From NCBI GenBank assembly GCA_963932465.1, contig OZ010786.1, positions 275,808,411 through 275,872,410 of the forward strand: DNA of 64,000 nucleotides, given 5' to 3'. The notes under the pieces were generated by a model. It saw nothing but the letters and a program-made list of their open reading frames with translations. It did no database searches and had not been told where the DNA came from. Shown piece after piece: positions 22,084 to 33,861 of this stretch; positions within the stretch are counted from its first letter, which is position 1; every line of letters starts with the position of its first letter. The position numbers and the translations under genes were made by a program. This DNA comes from Maratus speciosus (taxonomy: Eukaryota > Arthropoda > Arachnida > Araneae > Salticidae).

Positions 22084-22289
22084 ACTGTTTCTCCCTTAAG
22101 GATAGAATTTAAAAAAAATCAATGTTCAATTCATATTTATTTTCCTCGGGAATACATATATATATCCCAAATTTCAAAGCTCTATGTCAAAAGGAAGTGG
22201 TTGAAAAATGAGTCACAAGATTCGACTCCCACACACAAACATAATTGTAAGTTAAAAGATAGCATGTAAAAAACATATGATTTCGTTTT

Positions 22290-22810
22290 TGCATATGTGT
22301 ATTATTTATACAATCTCCCTGTATATGATCTATAGATTTGCATATATACTACATAGTATGCAAAATTTAGTTCAGTTAAAAAGTGCATATTTTTCTTCAA
22401 CAATTTCGGTCAAGAAGTGGAAATGTCCTCAAATTCTTTTCTGCAGTCCTGTATTTGATCCGTGGAATTTATACGCACCAAGTTTTAAACAAAAAATTAA
22501 TTTAAACACACACTCTACAAAGTGAAAACCCACTTACAGCAATTAATATTCATAGACAGTAGTGTAAGTCAATTCTTTTGTGTCCCTATAAATGGACGAT
22601 AAGTTCTATGCTCACCCTCTTCCATAGTAAGCATCTTGTAGTGCGATTCCCTGATGTATATCTATTTTAATATGTTTTAAATAGAGTAACATCATTAAAA
22701 TATACTGGAAACTATTGTTCCCGATAGACCATAATGTAACGACATTCTTTTTAGTGTTTCTGTAAACGATCTATAAATGTATCACACTTCATTTTCAATA
22801 CCGAACATGC
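22290..22810 (-). repeat. CAGGG-phased repeat, copy 4 (reverse)
   Basis: On the plus strand CTCCCTGTATATGATCTATAG (22313), TTCTTTTGTGTCCCTATAAATG (22573) and ATTCTTTTTAGTGTTTCTGTAAACGATC (22745) are complements of the CAGGGACAC motif. 'ACCATAATGTAACG' is the complement of the CATTACGGTC word. Confidence 0.6.
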
Positions 22811-22918
22811 CGTGGTAAACTTCAATAACATAATATCAGTTGCATAGAAATCGGGCTATATTTACACGAGTAATACAAATAATAAATGTACAATAAAATG
22901 CTTAACTGCTATATAATT

Positions 22919-22990
22919 ACAGCGCAAGTCATGTGACTGTCATAAACAAATAGGGGTGAACGCTTCGCTTTTCATTCGATATGGTCATTT
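22919..22990 (+). repeat. Fragment related to the Helitron 5' region at 14.5 kb
   Basis: AAGTCATGTGACTGTCATAA, then AACGCTTCGCTTTTCATTCG and ATGGTCATTTCC, parallel to the minus strand of 14480-14565. Confidence 0.4.
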
Positions 22991-23099
22991 CCAGTCAATC
23001 ATTTTTACTAAAAATTATTTTTTCAAATAAATCTGCAAAAATTACATTTTTAGAGTAATCGTTGAATAAAAACTAATTTTTGAGACATGAGCTAGCTTC

Positions 23100-24096
23100 C
23101 AAAATGTATATATTAAATTAATAATGGGAGACTGGAATGCTAGAGTTGGGGAAAAAGAGAAAGGTGAGTTATCAGTAGGAAATCATGGATATGGGGTGCG
23201 AAATGAAAAGGAAACAGATTGATTGAGTTTGCAGAATGTGAACAGTTGTATATCATGAATTCATTTTTCAAGAAAAAGCCACAAAGAAAATGGACATGGC
23301 GTTGTGCAAATGGCTCAACAAGTGAAATCGACTACATCTTAACAAACAAAAAGCATCTTATTCAAGATTGCAGCGTTCTCAATAACTTCAATACAGGAAG
23401 TGATCACAGGTTGGTTAGATGCAAACTGCTGTTAAATACTAAATTTGAAAGAATGAAGCTTTTGCAACACTCAAAGAAATTAATCGATATAATAAATCTC
23501 CAGAAAAATAAACAAGAATTCCATTTGGAACTTAAAACCGTTTCCAAGTATTTCAATCAACTTTAAAAGAAGAGCAAGATGTTGCAGTAGTGAACAAAAA
23601 ACTAACCAATACTCTACAAGATATTGCAAAGAAGATAGCCGGCGATGCACAAGTAAAGCAGACAAAGAAAATTACAGAAGAAACAAGAAGATTGCTGAAG
23701 AAACGCAGAGAATTTAAAATGAAGAAAAACGATCCTAAATCAAGAGTTGAATATGCTGAATTATGTAAAACGGTAAGAAAATGTGTTACAGAAGATATCA
23801 GAAAATTTAACTCTGATCTTGTCAAGAAAATTATAGATGATAACAAAACTTTAAAATCAGCTAGGCGCAAACTTTGTGTTGGAAGAAAAGGTATTTTTGT
23901 ACTAAAGAGGGCAGATAGAATAATCACCAAAATCAATAAAGAAATAGTACACATTGTCGAAAAAGTCTATAACGAGTTATATAAGTGGGAAGATCAAAGG
24001 GAAATCAACCTATACGATCCACGAGAAAACTTAACAGAAACCGAAGCCATAATCCCAGTGATGACAGACGAAATTTTACAAGCCATTAAATTTATG
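23100..24096 (+). pseudogene. RTE-type retrotransposon ORF, endonuclease and linker part
   Basis: Translation from 23124 gives MGDWNARVG, the conserved motif of an APE-type endonuclease. After a frameshift at about 23217 the next frame holds GSTSEIDYIL and, further on, TGSDHRLV, the C-terminal catalytic motifs including the SDH triad. A second frameshift near 23566 leads to a Lys-rich linker (EETRRLLKKRREFK), ending EILQAIKFMN, where RTE-clade proteins usually go on into the reverse transcriptase N-terminus. At that point a repeat of another family begins (24097). The endonuclease N-terminus is missing, so the copy is 5'-truncated as is usual for LINEs. With at least two frameshifts it is not functional. 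Confidence 0.85.
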
Positions 24097-25086
24097 AATA
24101 AACGGTCAAGTGCGAGCATTACTCGCGTACAGAGGGTTCCCTAGAATAAATATATGAATTTGTAATTGTATTATTAAAAAAAAAAATGTTGCTAAAAGAA
24201 TACTAAGACTTTGTAAAAAACTATACAACGCAGGGTTGTGGTATAACTGTATATATTAGAAAAGTGTAATCGGGTATACCATGAAAATTCAAAGAGATAT
24301 GGAACCTAAATAATATCAAATATAGCTATTCGTATAACTCTTTTCTTAATATTATCCTAATCTGTTTATGATGAAATTAATTCGGTACTGACAATAAAAG
24401 CAGTGCATAACTTCATTTGACATTTCATGAAACTAAATTCAGCGTAGTAATAACCTTTATTTCTACAGTGTAGCTAAAACGAAACCTTTGAAAAACGCAT
24501 TGTGCTAAGCGCGCTTCGAATTGAGGTCTCAAAGTTGCAACGCCGCCTTGGCCAGTGCCCGTTTTTCCAGATAGGTATTTAATTCACTTTTAAAGTCACT
24601 GGAGGCGTATTGAGAGATACAATTAATGCAAACTATCGCGAATCCCACAGTATTTATGCCATTCATTCTAATTAAATCTTTCGAGGGCGATGCCCTTAAA
24701 AAACGGGCACCTAATTTTAATTCCAAAACAGACAAACGGCACCAAGAATATTTAATTAAAATTTTCCTTTTATCATGTATGTGAAAATAAGCAAGTTCGC
24801 ATTATCTAACAAATTCGTTTATAAATTCTGGTGTCAGTTCATTCTTTCATAAGTTTATAAATAGAATTACTCCGTCCCGGAAAGGATTAAGTGGTCGCAG
24901 GACTCTTAAAGCTTCAAAATTTAAGAAATTTTAATTTTTTTAGATGTTAAACTCCTATCTTTTCTGAATATTTTGACATAATTGTTTCCTTGAAATTCCC
25001 ATTAGAACAGAAGTTTTGGCTTCTAGAATTATACTCGCTCAATAGCTGAAGCGGCGTTTCCGAAACTTTAAAGTCATTATTTTCCA
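24097..25086 (+). mobile_element. Family A element, 5' fragment (A1)
   Basis: Starts AATAAACGGTCAAGTGCGAG; a hairpin GTGCGAG/CTCGCG and AGAGGGTTCC follow. It matches 41804-42810 and 45414-46450 (CACTTTGTAAAAAAC..., GCGCTTCGAATTG, GCAAACTATCGCGAATCCCA, GAGGGCGATGCCC, GCTGAAGCGGCGTTTCCG). The homology stops at TTATTTTCCA and CACTGTAAAT begins. About 1.3 kb of the family's 3' half is missing. It lies directly in the RTE ORF. Confidence 0.8.
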
Positions 25087-25260
25087 CACTGTAAATAAAA
25101 ATGTCTGAAATTCAAACACTTAAGTGTCTGAAACGTAGTGTTCAATTTTCAAACATTTTAAAATGTCTTAATTTTTTCAGACACTTTTTGCGTCTGAATT
25201 TCAGACACTTGAAACGTCTGAATCGCATCCACTTTTTTTGTAAGCATAATACGTAGCCAT
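25087..25260. repeat. Cluster of GTCTGAA / TTCAGAC words
   Basis: Begins CACTGTAAATAAAAATG. Within 150 bp are ATGTCTGAAATTC, AAGTGTCTGAAACG, TTCAGACACTT, GCGTCTGAATTTCAGACACTT and AACGTCTGAATC, in both orientations. Compare the GTCTTAAATTAAGAC inverted repeat at 31002-31062. Possibly the terminal region of an unidentified element. Confidence 0.5.
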
Positions 25261-25692
25261 GTTTGACTACGTTGAATCCTGGAAAAATATTTGGCTGTGG
25301 TCCTGCCCCTACCACCCCCACACAGCCTGAGTTTTTGTTGGTGCTCCCAATTTTGGTATGCAATTTTCATTAAACTGATAATTTAAATCTTTTACGGCAT
25401 TGTGCTGATTTTAATCAATACCTTGAACTTCAGGAGTAGAACAAGATTAATGGCAAAAAATATTTAGCTAAATATTAGATTTTTTTAATTCACTAGGGGG
25501 CTCGCCCCCCTACGAGCTACGCTCGCCAACCCCCGTCCAGACACCGTAGACTCTAAATGCACGCTAATTTGATCGGCTTTAAAAAGATTTCGAAAGATTG
25601 AATTATAATTTAAAAAACAGTGACGATCTCTCTGTAAACGGATTTCTATTCATTTCTCTTTGATTGGGGAATTTTAACGCCAAATCCATTGC

Positions 25693-25880
25693 GGTACTAC
25701 TTGATTATCCCGTCGACCAATTTCGCCAAATTATATAAATCGCCAAACCTCTCGCCAAATTATACAAATTGACATAATTTTTATTTTAAATAACGAAAAA
25801 ACAAATAAATTAGTACAACATTAATTAAAATACAAATAAAACATCGAAATAAAAATAACTTGATGACGTAGACACGTGTA
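25693..25880 (+). mobile_element. MITE g family, truncated copy h
   Basis: GGTACTACTTGATTATCCCG then GTCGACCAATTTCGCCAAA; matches 13869-14060 to GACGTAGACACGTGTAAC, where homology ends. The right TIR is lost. The host Helitron sequence resumes immediately afterwards. Confidence 0.75.
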
Positions 25881-26879
25881 ACAACATTTCAAAATAAGCT
25901 AATATAAAAGGAATTAAGTAAACAGAGTCTTTGTCTCCTGGTATTTTTTAACAAAGTGAAAAGAAAGTTCTTTTAAATGAGACATTTTAAATTAATCGTT
26001 TTTAATCTGACGTAATTTTGACCAAACTATTCTTTCTCTTTTTAATATTCACATGAAAATACTTGTGTTAGAAATGAAATATTATTTGCGCTTTCCTAAC
26101 AAAAATAATTGAAAATATCCTCTTAAAATATCTAGTGCAATCTAGTCAAATAAATGTCTAGTGCAATTTCTAAATTTAAACCGTTTTGCAATATTATTTT
26201 GTGTTCATTTTATGTAATAACTGTAATGTGACGTAAATATGACGTAATTTCTCCTATTTAAGACTTCTAACAAATGTTAATAAATTTATTGTTTTACAAA
26301 TTCCTTTCTCTCTTAAAATTCACGTGTAATTATAGTTTTTATGACGTAATTTTTAATAAGTTCCTGCTTTTTGTACATAATTATTTAATTCTAATTCCAA
26401 ATGTTTTTTTCTGTTTATAATAGTCACGTGTAAATAAATTTTTAATTTATTTACGCGTATAAATATTTTTTTTTTTTGAAGCAAACATTATTGTTTCCGC
26501 TGTTTATACAGTTGGCAACAGTTTAAATTAATATCACTTTCTAAAATCTGTTAAAAATATCTCTAGAAATGCTGAAAATCTGAATTTAAAATAGAAATAA
26601 AACCTCAAAAAATTAGTCAAAATAAAAAAATTAATGCAATCTGCACTCCGGCAAATTCTAACGCATAAAATGATCTAAAAATGATTAAATTTCTATGAAC
26701 AGTTTTTGCTTCTATAAAACTTTTTTAGTGGAACGATTTTGTCCAACTTTAGCATTAAATATCTCTTAAAATAATTCTTCGATCTGAAAACTGTCTGCAT
26801 CAGCGTGTTTATCAAACATTTTTGTATAATACTACCGATTTTCATATTTTTGTATGCATTATTTTTCTTAATATTAACG

Positions 26880-27060
26880 AAGAAAGACCTCCGGTCACAA
26901 AAAATTCAAAACCGGCGGCGGCGGTGACAGCGGTAGTCACTTTTTTAGGTAGCTTTCTTTACAAAAAGCTACCTATTGCAGCCGTTCGGAGGAAAGCGAT
27001 TTCAAAAAATTTTGGTATATTTTCATCGATCATGACCCCCAGACCCCGAAACCACCCTCC
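26880..27060. repeat. GC-rich hairpin segment
   Basis: GCGGCGGCGGTGACAGCGG precedes a strong hairpin: AGGTAGCTTT (26948-26957) and its complement AAAGCTACCT (26966-26975). The word GAAAGCTACCT recurs at 28748 near the proposed Helitron 5' end. An apparent frame across it (26822-27157) looks accidental. Confidence 0.45.
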
Positions 27061-27115
27061 GTTCAAAATTGATATATATATATATATATCTGACCTATGT
27101 CACACTGTAACTCTC

Positions 27116-28560
27116 GTATTTATGAACCGATTTGGATGTAATTCGGTGTGTACATAGTACATACCAATGTCTCGACCGAGTTCGTTGGCCAGCTTCATCC
27201 GCCATTTTGTTTCAAAATGACGGCCATTTAAATTTTTTTAAAACATTTAAAATTTAAAATGTGGTACCAAAAAATTGAAAATGGAAAAATATTTTTTTCT
27301 TATGTATTTGACCTTTATACAAAGACTCCGTAGCAGTTTTTGTTTCGTCTATATCTTAAAAAATGGCTGAGTTATAGCATTTTGAATTTCTAGCGAAGCT
27401 GACATTTTGAAACGTCCTGAATTTTGTCACGCGATAAAAGGCGTATTTATGAACCGATTTGGATGTAACTTCGTTTATACATAGTACAGACCAATGTCTC
27501 GACCGAGTTCGTTGGCCAGCTTCATCCGCATTTTTGTTCAAAAATGGCGGCCATTTAAAATTTTAAGAAAAATTTAAATTTCAAATGTGGTACCAAAAAA
27601 TTTAAAATTGAAAAAATATTTTTTTTCTTATGTATTTGACCTCGATAAAAAGATTCGGGAACAGTTTTTGTTTCGTCTATATCTTAAAAAATGGCTGAGT
27701 TATAGCATTTTGAATTTCTAGCGTGGCTAACATTTTGAAACGCCCTGATTTTTGTCACGCGATAACAGGCGTATTTATGAACCGATTTGAATGTAACTTG
27801 GTCTGTACATAGTACATATCAATGTTTCGACCGAGTTTGTTGGCCAGCTTCATTCGCCATCTTCTTTCAAAAGGGTTGCCATTTAAAAAAAAAAATGTAA
27901 TTTAAAATTTAAAATGAGATAATAAAAAATTGGAAAATGAAAAAGATTTTTTTTTATGTGTTTGGCCTTGATACAAAGATTCTGGAGCAGTTTTTGTTTC
28001 TGAAAATTTGTTCTTTTGTTTATATCTTAAAAAGTGGTTGAATTATAGCACTTTGAATTTCTATCATGGTTAACACTTTGAAACGATCTTGTATTTGTCT
28101 CGCGATACCACACGTATTCGCCTATTTCGATGGAAGAAGGCATGTGTATAGTATACATCAATATCTCGACCAAGTTCGCTGGCCAGCTTCATCAGCCATC
28201 TTGTTTCAAAATGGCGGCCATTAAATTAATAATATATATATTTAAAGTGAGGTGCAAAAAAATTAGAAATTGAAAAAGGTTTCTTTCTTAAGTATTTGAC
28301 CTTGATATAAGGATTCAGGAGCATTTTTCGTTTGTCTTTATCTTAAAAAATGGCTCAGATATAGCAGTTTCAATTTCTAACGTGGGTGACATTTTGAAAA
28401 ATCTGATTTTTTGCCTGCGACAGCACTCGTATGTATCAACCGATTCCGATGTGAGTAAGCATGTGCACAGCAATTACTAAAGTCTCGACCAAGTTCACTG
28501 GTTAGCCTCATCCACCATGTTGTCTTAAAATGGCAGGCACTTTAAGAAATCGCCGAATTT
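27116..28560 (+). repeat. Tandem array, 5 units of ~325 bp
   Basis: Unit starts at about 27116, 27442, 27771, 28113 and 28428 (GTATTTATGAACCGATTTGG, then ATGTCTCGACCGAGTTCG, GGCCAGCTTCATCCGCC, AAAATGGCGGCCATTT, TATTTGACCT and ATGGCTGAGTTATAGCA). The first three units are the most alike, the fourth and fifth drift more, and the fifth is partial. Confidence 0.85.
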
Positions 28561-28803
28561 GGCAGCGAAATATAAGTTACTTTAAATAAAAGCAGCTTGG
28601 ATAAAGCTGACTAATTTTGCGAAATTCTCATTCATAATGATTTAGTATTGATAAAAATTAGTATTGAATCTCCTACATTCGGTTTCCACTTAATTGAGCT
28701 TCGTGTGTTTGAATAATATAAGTTGGCTTTTTTAAAATAAGGAATATGAAAGCTACCTCTACCTCCCGGCACTGGCCGGAAGGACTTTTTTAGAATAGAG
28801 AGA

Positions 28804-29860
28804 TTTTTTTTGTAATCTTATTTTACTTTAAAAGTTCAAAATATTGATTATAATCAGTACAATTTTGAAACAGATTTAAAATGTAAGCTTTATAAATATT
28901 GCACATCAAATTTGGGGGCTCTACAATCTTAGGAGGACGGGGCACTGCCTAGTGTACCCATGCTTTAATCAAAAAGTTTTTTTTTTTTGCAAAAAATGCA
29001 ACCCTGCATCATGGTTATCTAAATTGAGAGGTCCGGTATTCGGGAGTATCCGTTGTGGAGGTTAATGGACATTCCCGAATAGCGGACAACTCTATTTAAC
29101 GAATACTTTTTTAATCCGCAAGACATACATATTTGTATATTTTTACCTCGCAAAAGCAGATATCTCCGTTTATCGGACAAATTCCGCGGTCCCGAAATGT
29201 GCGCTATTAAGGGCTTTTAAGGTACATGGATAAATATATATTTTTTTATAATCTTGTGCTTACTCTAAAAGTTCAAAATATTTATTATACTCGGTTGAAT
29301 GTCGAAAAAGATTTAAAATATCAGATGTACAGAATTTGCAAAAATCCCCCCCCCCACCCCCCCAAAAATGAAAATTCATGTAATTTAAAAATTAGATAAA
29401 AAAAAATTATATTGCCACATAGGCAATTTTACATATACTATATCAGGTGATACAGCTATTTATACAACAGCTATTTAACTATGAATAAAATAAACAAATA
29501 AATATTCTACTTTAATAACACTGAGAAAAAAAATTCTTCGGTATTTTGTTAAATATATTTGCATTTTTAATTTTGCCTTACTCTAAAAATTCAAAACTTT
29601 CATTATAATCAGTGTAAGACTTAAAATATCAGCTTTACAAAAATTTCATACAAATCCCCCCCCCCCCCCTTTCCCGAATAAAAAAAATGAAAATCCTTAT
29701 CATTTGAAATTAGATTAAAAAAAAATTTATATATTGCCACATGGGCAACTTTTTATGTAGATCAGAGGGTAATCACAAAAGCTATTCAACTATCAATAAA
29801 AATAAAGAAATACATATTCTATATTAATAACATGATGAAAAAATAACTTATAGTTTCCAA
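28804..29860 (+). repeat. Three imperfect ~310-430-bp tandem units
   Basis: Units begin near 28804, 29230 and 29550 with 'AAAAGTTCAAAATATT.ATTATA.TC', then an ATTTGGGGG/CCCC-run, then (units 2 and 3) ATGAAAAT, 'ATTGCCACATAGGCAA' and 'AGCTATT.AACTAT.AATAAA'. C-runs at 29346-29360 and 29656-29668 mark the same point in units 2 and 3. Confidence 0.6.
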
Positions 29861-30985
29861 ACTTCTTTCGTCTCAAATATATATAGTAACATCTATCATT
29901 TTTGTATTTTTCGTATAAGTGCATATAAATAAAGTTATTTTAAGTGCAAAATCTAGTTATAGCTTTTTACTTTTTCCCATTATAAATTTCAAATTACTTT
30001 TTTTATTAAAAATAATCAAAAAATCGATATTAGAGTTGATTGCAAATCAAATACATATGTATATTTTCACTGGCAGCTTCACATAATCGACGAGTCTCAT
30101 GTACTTTGTTTATCATTTTTTAATTTGCGGTTTTATGCCAGGAAGTAAGAAAGCATTTGGTGATCTTTCAAAGCTTTTTTTTTTCTTTATTGCCTTGTGG
30201 TCGTCGTTTACTGTGAGATAAGAATTAGCTATTGAAACTAAAAACTGCCATTGAATATATGATTTGTAATAAAAGAATGCATCATAAGTTTAAAAATATA
30301 TACTTCTAGAATTAGTGGGTTTTTTTGCGAACAGATTCAATACTAATTGAATTTCATGCAAGATTTTGTACAATAAATAAAATCATCAAGACACTAATTT
30401 TAGTACTATAAAGAAATCATGGCACTTACTTCAAACACTGTTTGCAAGAGGTAAGAAAAATTCCTCGATTTGGAATTTTATACCACTGTGCGGGTGAAAT
30501 TCTTTAATCATTTTAGAAGAAATTTCCATAATGTATCCGACTAGCCATATTTAAAGAATGAATTGTTTCATCCTCAAAATATGACCCCCCAGACAAAAGT
30601 TTTTTTTCTTGCCAGCTTTGACAGGATGAAGACGAATAACACAATATTATTGATACAATTCAAATTAGCACTAAGTCCATTGCACACGCTTTGTAGAGTT
30701 CCGGGGTGTAATCCTTCAAGTTGTTGTTTACTCTATCACGCCCTTATATCGACGACAGCTTATAAGAGACATTTGGTGTCTAGCACACACGTTAGATGTA
30801 TGTATTCAATTTATAAATAAACTAAGTTACTACGAATTAAAATCACAGTACTTCACATTCCGCAAAAAACGAATTAAAATACACGCGTACATAAAAACAA
30901 ACTTTCCGTTTGAATTACAACGTATACTAATTCGAACGAAAGACATCTAAAATGCATGCGCAACTGAGAGTGCTCCCTGGTGGTT
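29861..30985. other. Unassigned sequence
   Basis: No recognised element or coding region. The 85-codon frame at 30563-30820 has no recognisable domain. Confidence 0.35.
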
Positions 30986-31001
30986 ATTGCGTTGGAATAA
31001 T

Positions 31002-31062
31002 CAAAACGTCTTAAATTAAGACACGTTTGAAGCAAAGAAGTGTCTTAAATTAAGACGTTTGC
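31002..31062. repeat. Near-perfect inverted repeat made of palindromes
   Basis: Left arm AACGTCTTAAATTAAGACAC and right arm GTGTCTTAAATTAAGACGTT are exact complements, separated by 19 bp. Each arm itself contains the palindrome GTCTTAAATTAAGAC. It lies directly before the RTE reverse-transcriptase fragment. Confidence 0.85.
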
Positions 31063-31063
31063 G

Positions 31064-32200
31064 GGGGAACTCATTGAAAAACATAAGGAATATAATTTAC
31101 CTCTTTGCCTTGTCTTTATTGATTATGAAAAAGCATTTGATTCGCTCTACACATCAGCAGTAGTAGAATCTCTGGAGGACATTGGTATAGACAAACCTTA
31201 CATCAATATTATAAAGAAGATTTACAAGAAAGCAACAGCAACCATCCGGTTGGACAAAGGGAAAGCAAAGATCAAGCTTGGAAGAGGGGTAAGACAAGGA
31301 GACACCATTTCGCCTAAGCTTTTTACGGCTGTCTTAGAAAATATTTTCAAGAAGCTGGATTGGGAAAACAAAGGGATTAGAATAAATGGGGAATATTTAA
31401 GTCATCTCCGATTCGCTGACGACATTTTAATTTTCAGTAACAGTCCTGAAGAATTGGAAAATATGCTAAAAAATTTGGCAGAAGCTAGCATTAATGTGGC
31501 ATTAAAAATAAACTTGGAAAAGACTAAGGTGATGTTCAATTCATTTGCATCAAAAAAGAAAATTATCTACAACAACACTGAAATTAAAGAAGTGCAAAGT
31601 TATGTGTACCTTGGGCAGGAAATATCATCGGATAATAGTATCATGAATGAAATCAATAGAAGAATAAGAAATGAATGGAGTGCTTTTGGGAAGAACAATA
31701 TTATTCTGAAGAGTAGCATGCCCCTTTGTTTGAAAAGAAAGGTATTTAACCAATGTTTTTTGCCTGGGCTAATTTATGGAGCATAAACATGGACGCTAAC
31801 AAAACAGACGGTACAAAGGTTACAAACAACACAGAGAAGTATGGAAAGATGTATGCTAGGTATAACTAGAAGAGACAGAAAAAGAATAACCTGGATAAGA
31901 AGTCAGACGAAAGTTTTTGACATCATTGAAAGAATTAAACGGCTAAAATGGAAATGGGCTGGGCACATTGCAGGAAGACAAGACAATAGATGGAGCACAA
32001 ACTCCCTACAGTGGTATCCCAGAGATGTAAAACGGACATGAAGACGACCTCAAGTAAGATAGAGTGCTGAAATCAGAAAAGTAGCCTGTGTAAATTGGAT
32101 GACTAAAGCACTAGACAGAAAACATTGGAAAAATCTGGGGCAGACCTACATCCAGCAGTGGATTGAAAACGGTTGTTGTTGCTGATGATGATGATGATAT
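31064..32200 (+). pseudogene. RTE-type retrotransposon ORF, reverse transcriptase part and 3' tail
   Basis: Translation from 31067 gives ELIEKHKEYN and VFIDYEKAFDS (RT motif A), GVRQGDTISPKLF (motif B), LRFADDILIFS (motif C, with catalytic FADD), NLEKTKVMF (motif D) and YVYLGQEISSD (motif E region). The ORF is broken by a stop at about 31785, just before TWTLTKQ, and by two more stops near 32039 and 32060, after which DRKHWKNLGQ and QQWIENG still match the C-terminus. The 3' end is a (GAT)n run (32183-32198), the kind of microsatellite tail RTE elements carry. The RT N-terminal ~85 residues are missing. It could be the other half of the copy at 23.1-24.1 kb or a separate 5'-truncated copy. 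Confidence 0.9.
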
Positions 32201-32269
32201 ATTAATATGCTGTAAATTTTAACGTATCCAGTTTTGGAAAACTAGTGCCTATGTTTAAAAATCTAGAAT

Positions 32270-33110
32270 TGCCATACTTTTATAGATAAGATGATTTTAT
32301 GTGCTTTAAGGAAATATTTGATGTGGGAAAAACTGAAGCAAGCAATAGCATACTTTGCATTTTTTTTTTTTTTTAATTTTTACTTGCAGCTACAATTTTT
32401 TTTTTAAATTCTTGAAAAAAAAGTTCTCTTTAATTGAATAAATGAAAATCTAATTTAGGTAAAAGAAATATTTCAGAAGAAAATCATTTTAAACAGGAAG
32501 CTGCAAAGTCAATTATTGGCGGGTGAAAATTTTATCAGGACTTTTAGTAAGAGTTATTTGGGATATTAAAGGAACCCTAGCTAATTCTCGTGAGAGGATA
32601 ATTTTTCATCGATTTACCCTGTTTTTCACCAAGTCTCTACAGATCTTTCTAGGTACCTTAAATACAACAAGTTTGTCCAATGCTGTTCTTTATTTTTGTA
32701 TTTGATAAAATTAAATATTTAGACTGCAATTTTGCATTCAGTTTGTGCTTTAAAAAGGAAGTTAAAATAAAAACATTTTTCTAGATAGAACTGTTTTCTT
32801 TACATTTATTTAAAATTTTTCTTACCGGCACAAGAATGTTTCCTTAATTTTCCTAAAAAGAGTAATTTTGATAATATGAAACTTTCGGTTAGGTGAAAGA
32901 AAAATTTCTGAAGGGAAACATTCAACAGGAAACACTTAAGCCTATTAAATTAAGATGCAAATGTTATTAGAACGTTCGGTACCAGTTATTTGGGATGTTA
33001 AAGTGAATTTAGCAAAACGCTTGAGAGCATCATTTTTCATCGGTTTCCCGAGCTTTTTGTTTGAAAGAATTGTAGTATGTATGCTGTGCTAATAGATTTA
33101 TATACTCTAA
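32270..33110 (+). repeat. Family U, two adjacent partial units
   Basis: Two related units (about 32270-32680 and 32680-33100) share 'TTAGGT.AAAGAAA', 'AACAGGAA', 'AGTTATTTGGGAT.TTAAAG' and 'TTTTTCATCG.TT.CCC'. The same words occur at 35190-35690, 36850-37240 and 37850-38100. Confidence 0.6.
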
Positions 33111-33366
33111 AAATAATAGTTTATGTGTTGAAATTTTTGCATTTCCAATATTTAGGTATTTATTATATATGCATTTTTCTAAGGTAAAATGCATGACTAC
33201 AACAACGAAAATTATTATTTATTATTTTGATATAAAAATACAGTAGGCCAATTCATAAAATATTGATCATTCATTCGGAAAATAATTCTTACGTGTTATC
33301 ACTCTCCAATTTTAGCCCCAAATTTCATCTAACTTCGGTATGCAATGCAGGGTGTTTTTTTTTTAA

Positions 33367-33802
33367 ACACGCTATTCAGAGACATCTATAGGTCGTTCTA
33401 ATAACATGAATGGCAATAAACTTGATAAGGGGACTAATAACGCCATGGGGAAAAAGAATCCGCGAACAAAAAAAAAAAAATAGTTCAAAACACCGTCGAT
33501 AAGTGGATATAGGGCGCTGTTGTAGGCTACGCAGCCGGGAATCAGCATAAAATACGAGTAACAAATGAAAATGCAAAATTATACCTATTTATACGACAAC
33601 AGCGCTAATAATTTGGGCTATAAAAGCAAGCGAAAAGCTCCGAGAAACATTTTGCTTCAGGTTGAATATGTCGGCTATACCGCAGCTATAGCTATTTTTT
33701 TCGCGGAATCTTTTTTAGCATGGTGCCATTGGTCCCCTTACTAAGTTTAGTGTCATTCCGGTTATTAAAAAGAGTTACAGATGGTTCTGAATAGCATAGC
33801 GA
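33367..33802. mobile_element. TIR element with ~70-bp inverted ends
   Basis: Left ACGCTATTCAGAGACATCT...ATAACATGAATG...AAACTTGATAAGGGGAC; right, complemented, GCTATGCTATTCAGAACCATC...AATAACCGGAATG...AAACTTAGTAAGGGGAC. The homology runs about 70-80 bp at roughly 80% identity. The interior holds ATAGGGCGCTGTTG and a GC-richer stretch. No flanking duplication was identified and no transposase is present. Confidence 0.65.
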
Positions 33803-33815
33803 GAGTAAAAAAATA

Positions 33816-33819
33816 AACG

Positions 33820-33860
<41 letters not shown>
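33816..33860 (+). repeat. (CT)n-(TA)n microsatellite
   Basis: CTCTCTCTCTCTCT followed by a TATATATA run. Confidence 0.95.

Positions 33861-33861
<1 letters not shown>

Larger units (their letters stand above)
25493..28803 (-). mobile_element. Helitron family 2, minus strand (candidate full length)
   Basis: The 3' end on the minus strand is GGGCGAGCCCCCTAG at 25493 before a host T, with a GGGGG/CCCCC hairpin. The terminal ~1 kb is homologous to the plus-strand copy ending at 15378. A candidate 5' end is at 28803: TCTCTCTATTCTAAAAAAG on the minus strand, preceded by A. If both ends belong together the element is 3.3 kb and contains a truncated MITE (25693-25880) and the 5-unit tandem array (27116-28560). 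There is no Rep/helicase. The 3' end is well supported; the pairing with the 5' end is inference. Confidence 0.5.

Noticed and set aside
26822..27157. 111-codon frame with an Ala/Val-rich middle
   Set aside because: It is produced by GCG-rich simple sequence, a hairpin and a (TA)n run, with no recognised domain.
28935..28955. Helitron 3' end at GCACTGCCTAGTG
   Set aside because: CTAG followed by T is present but no GC hairpin lies at the right distance upstream.
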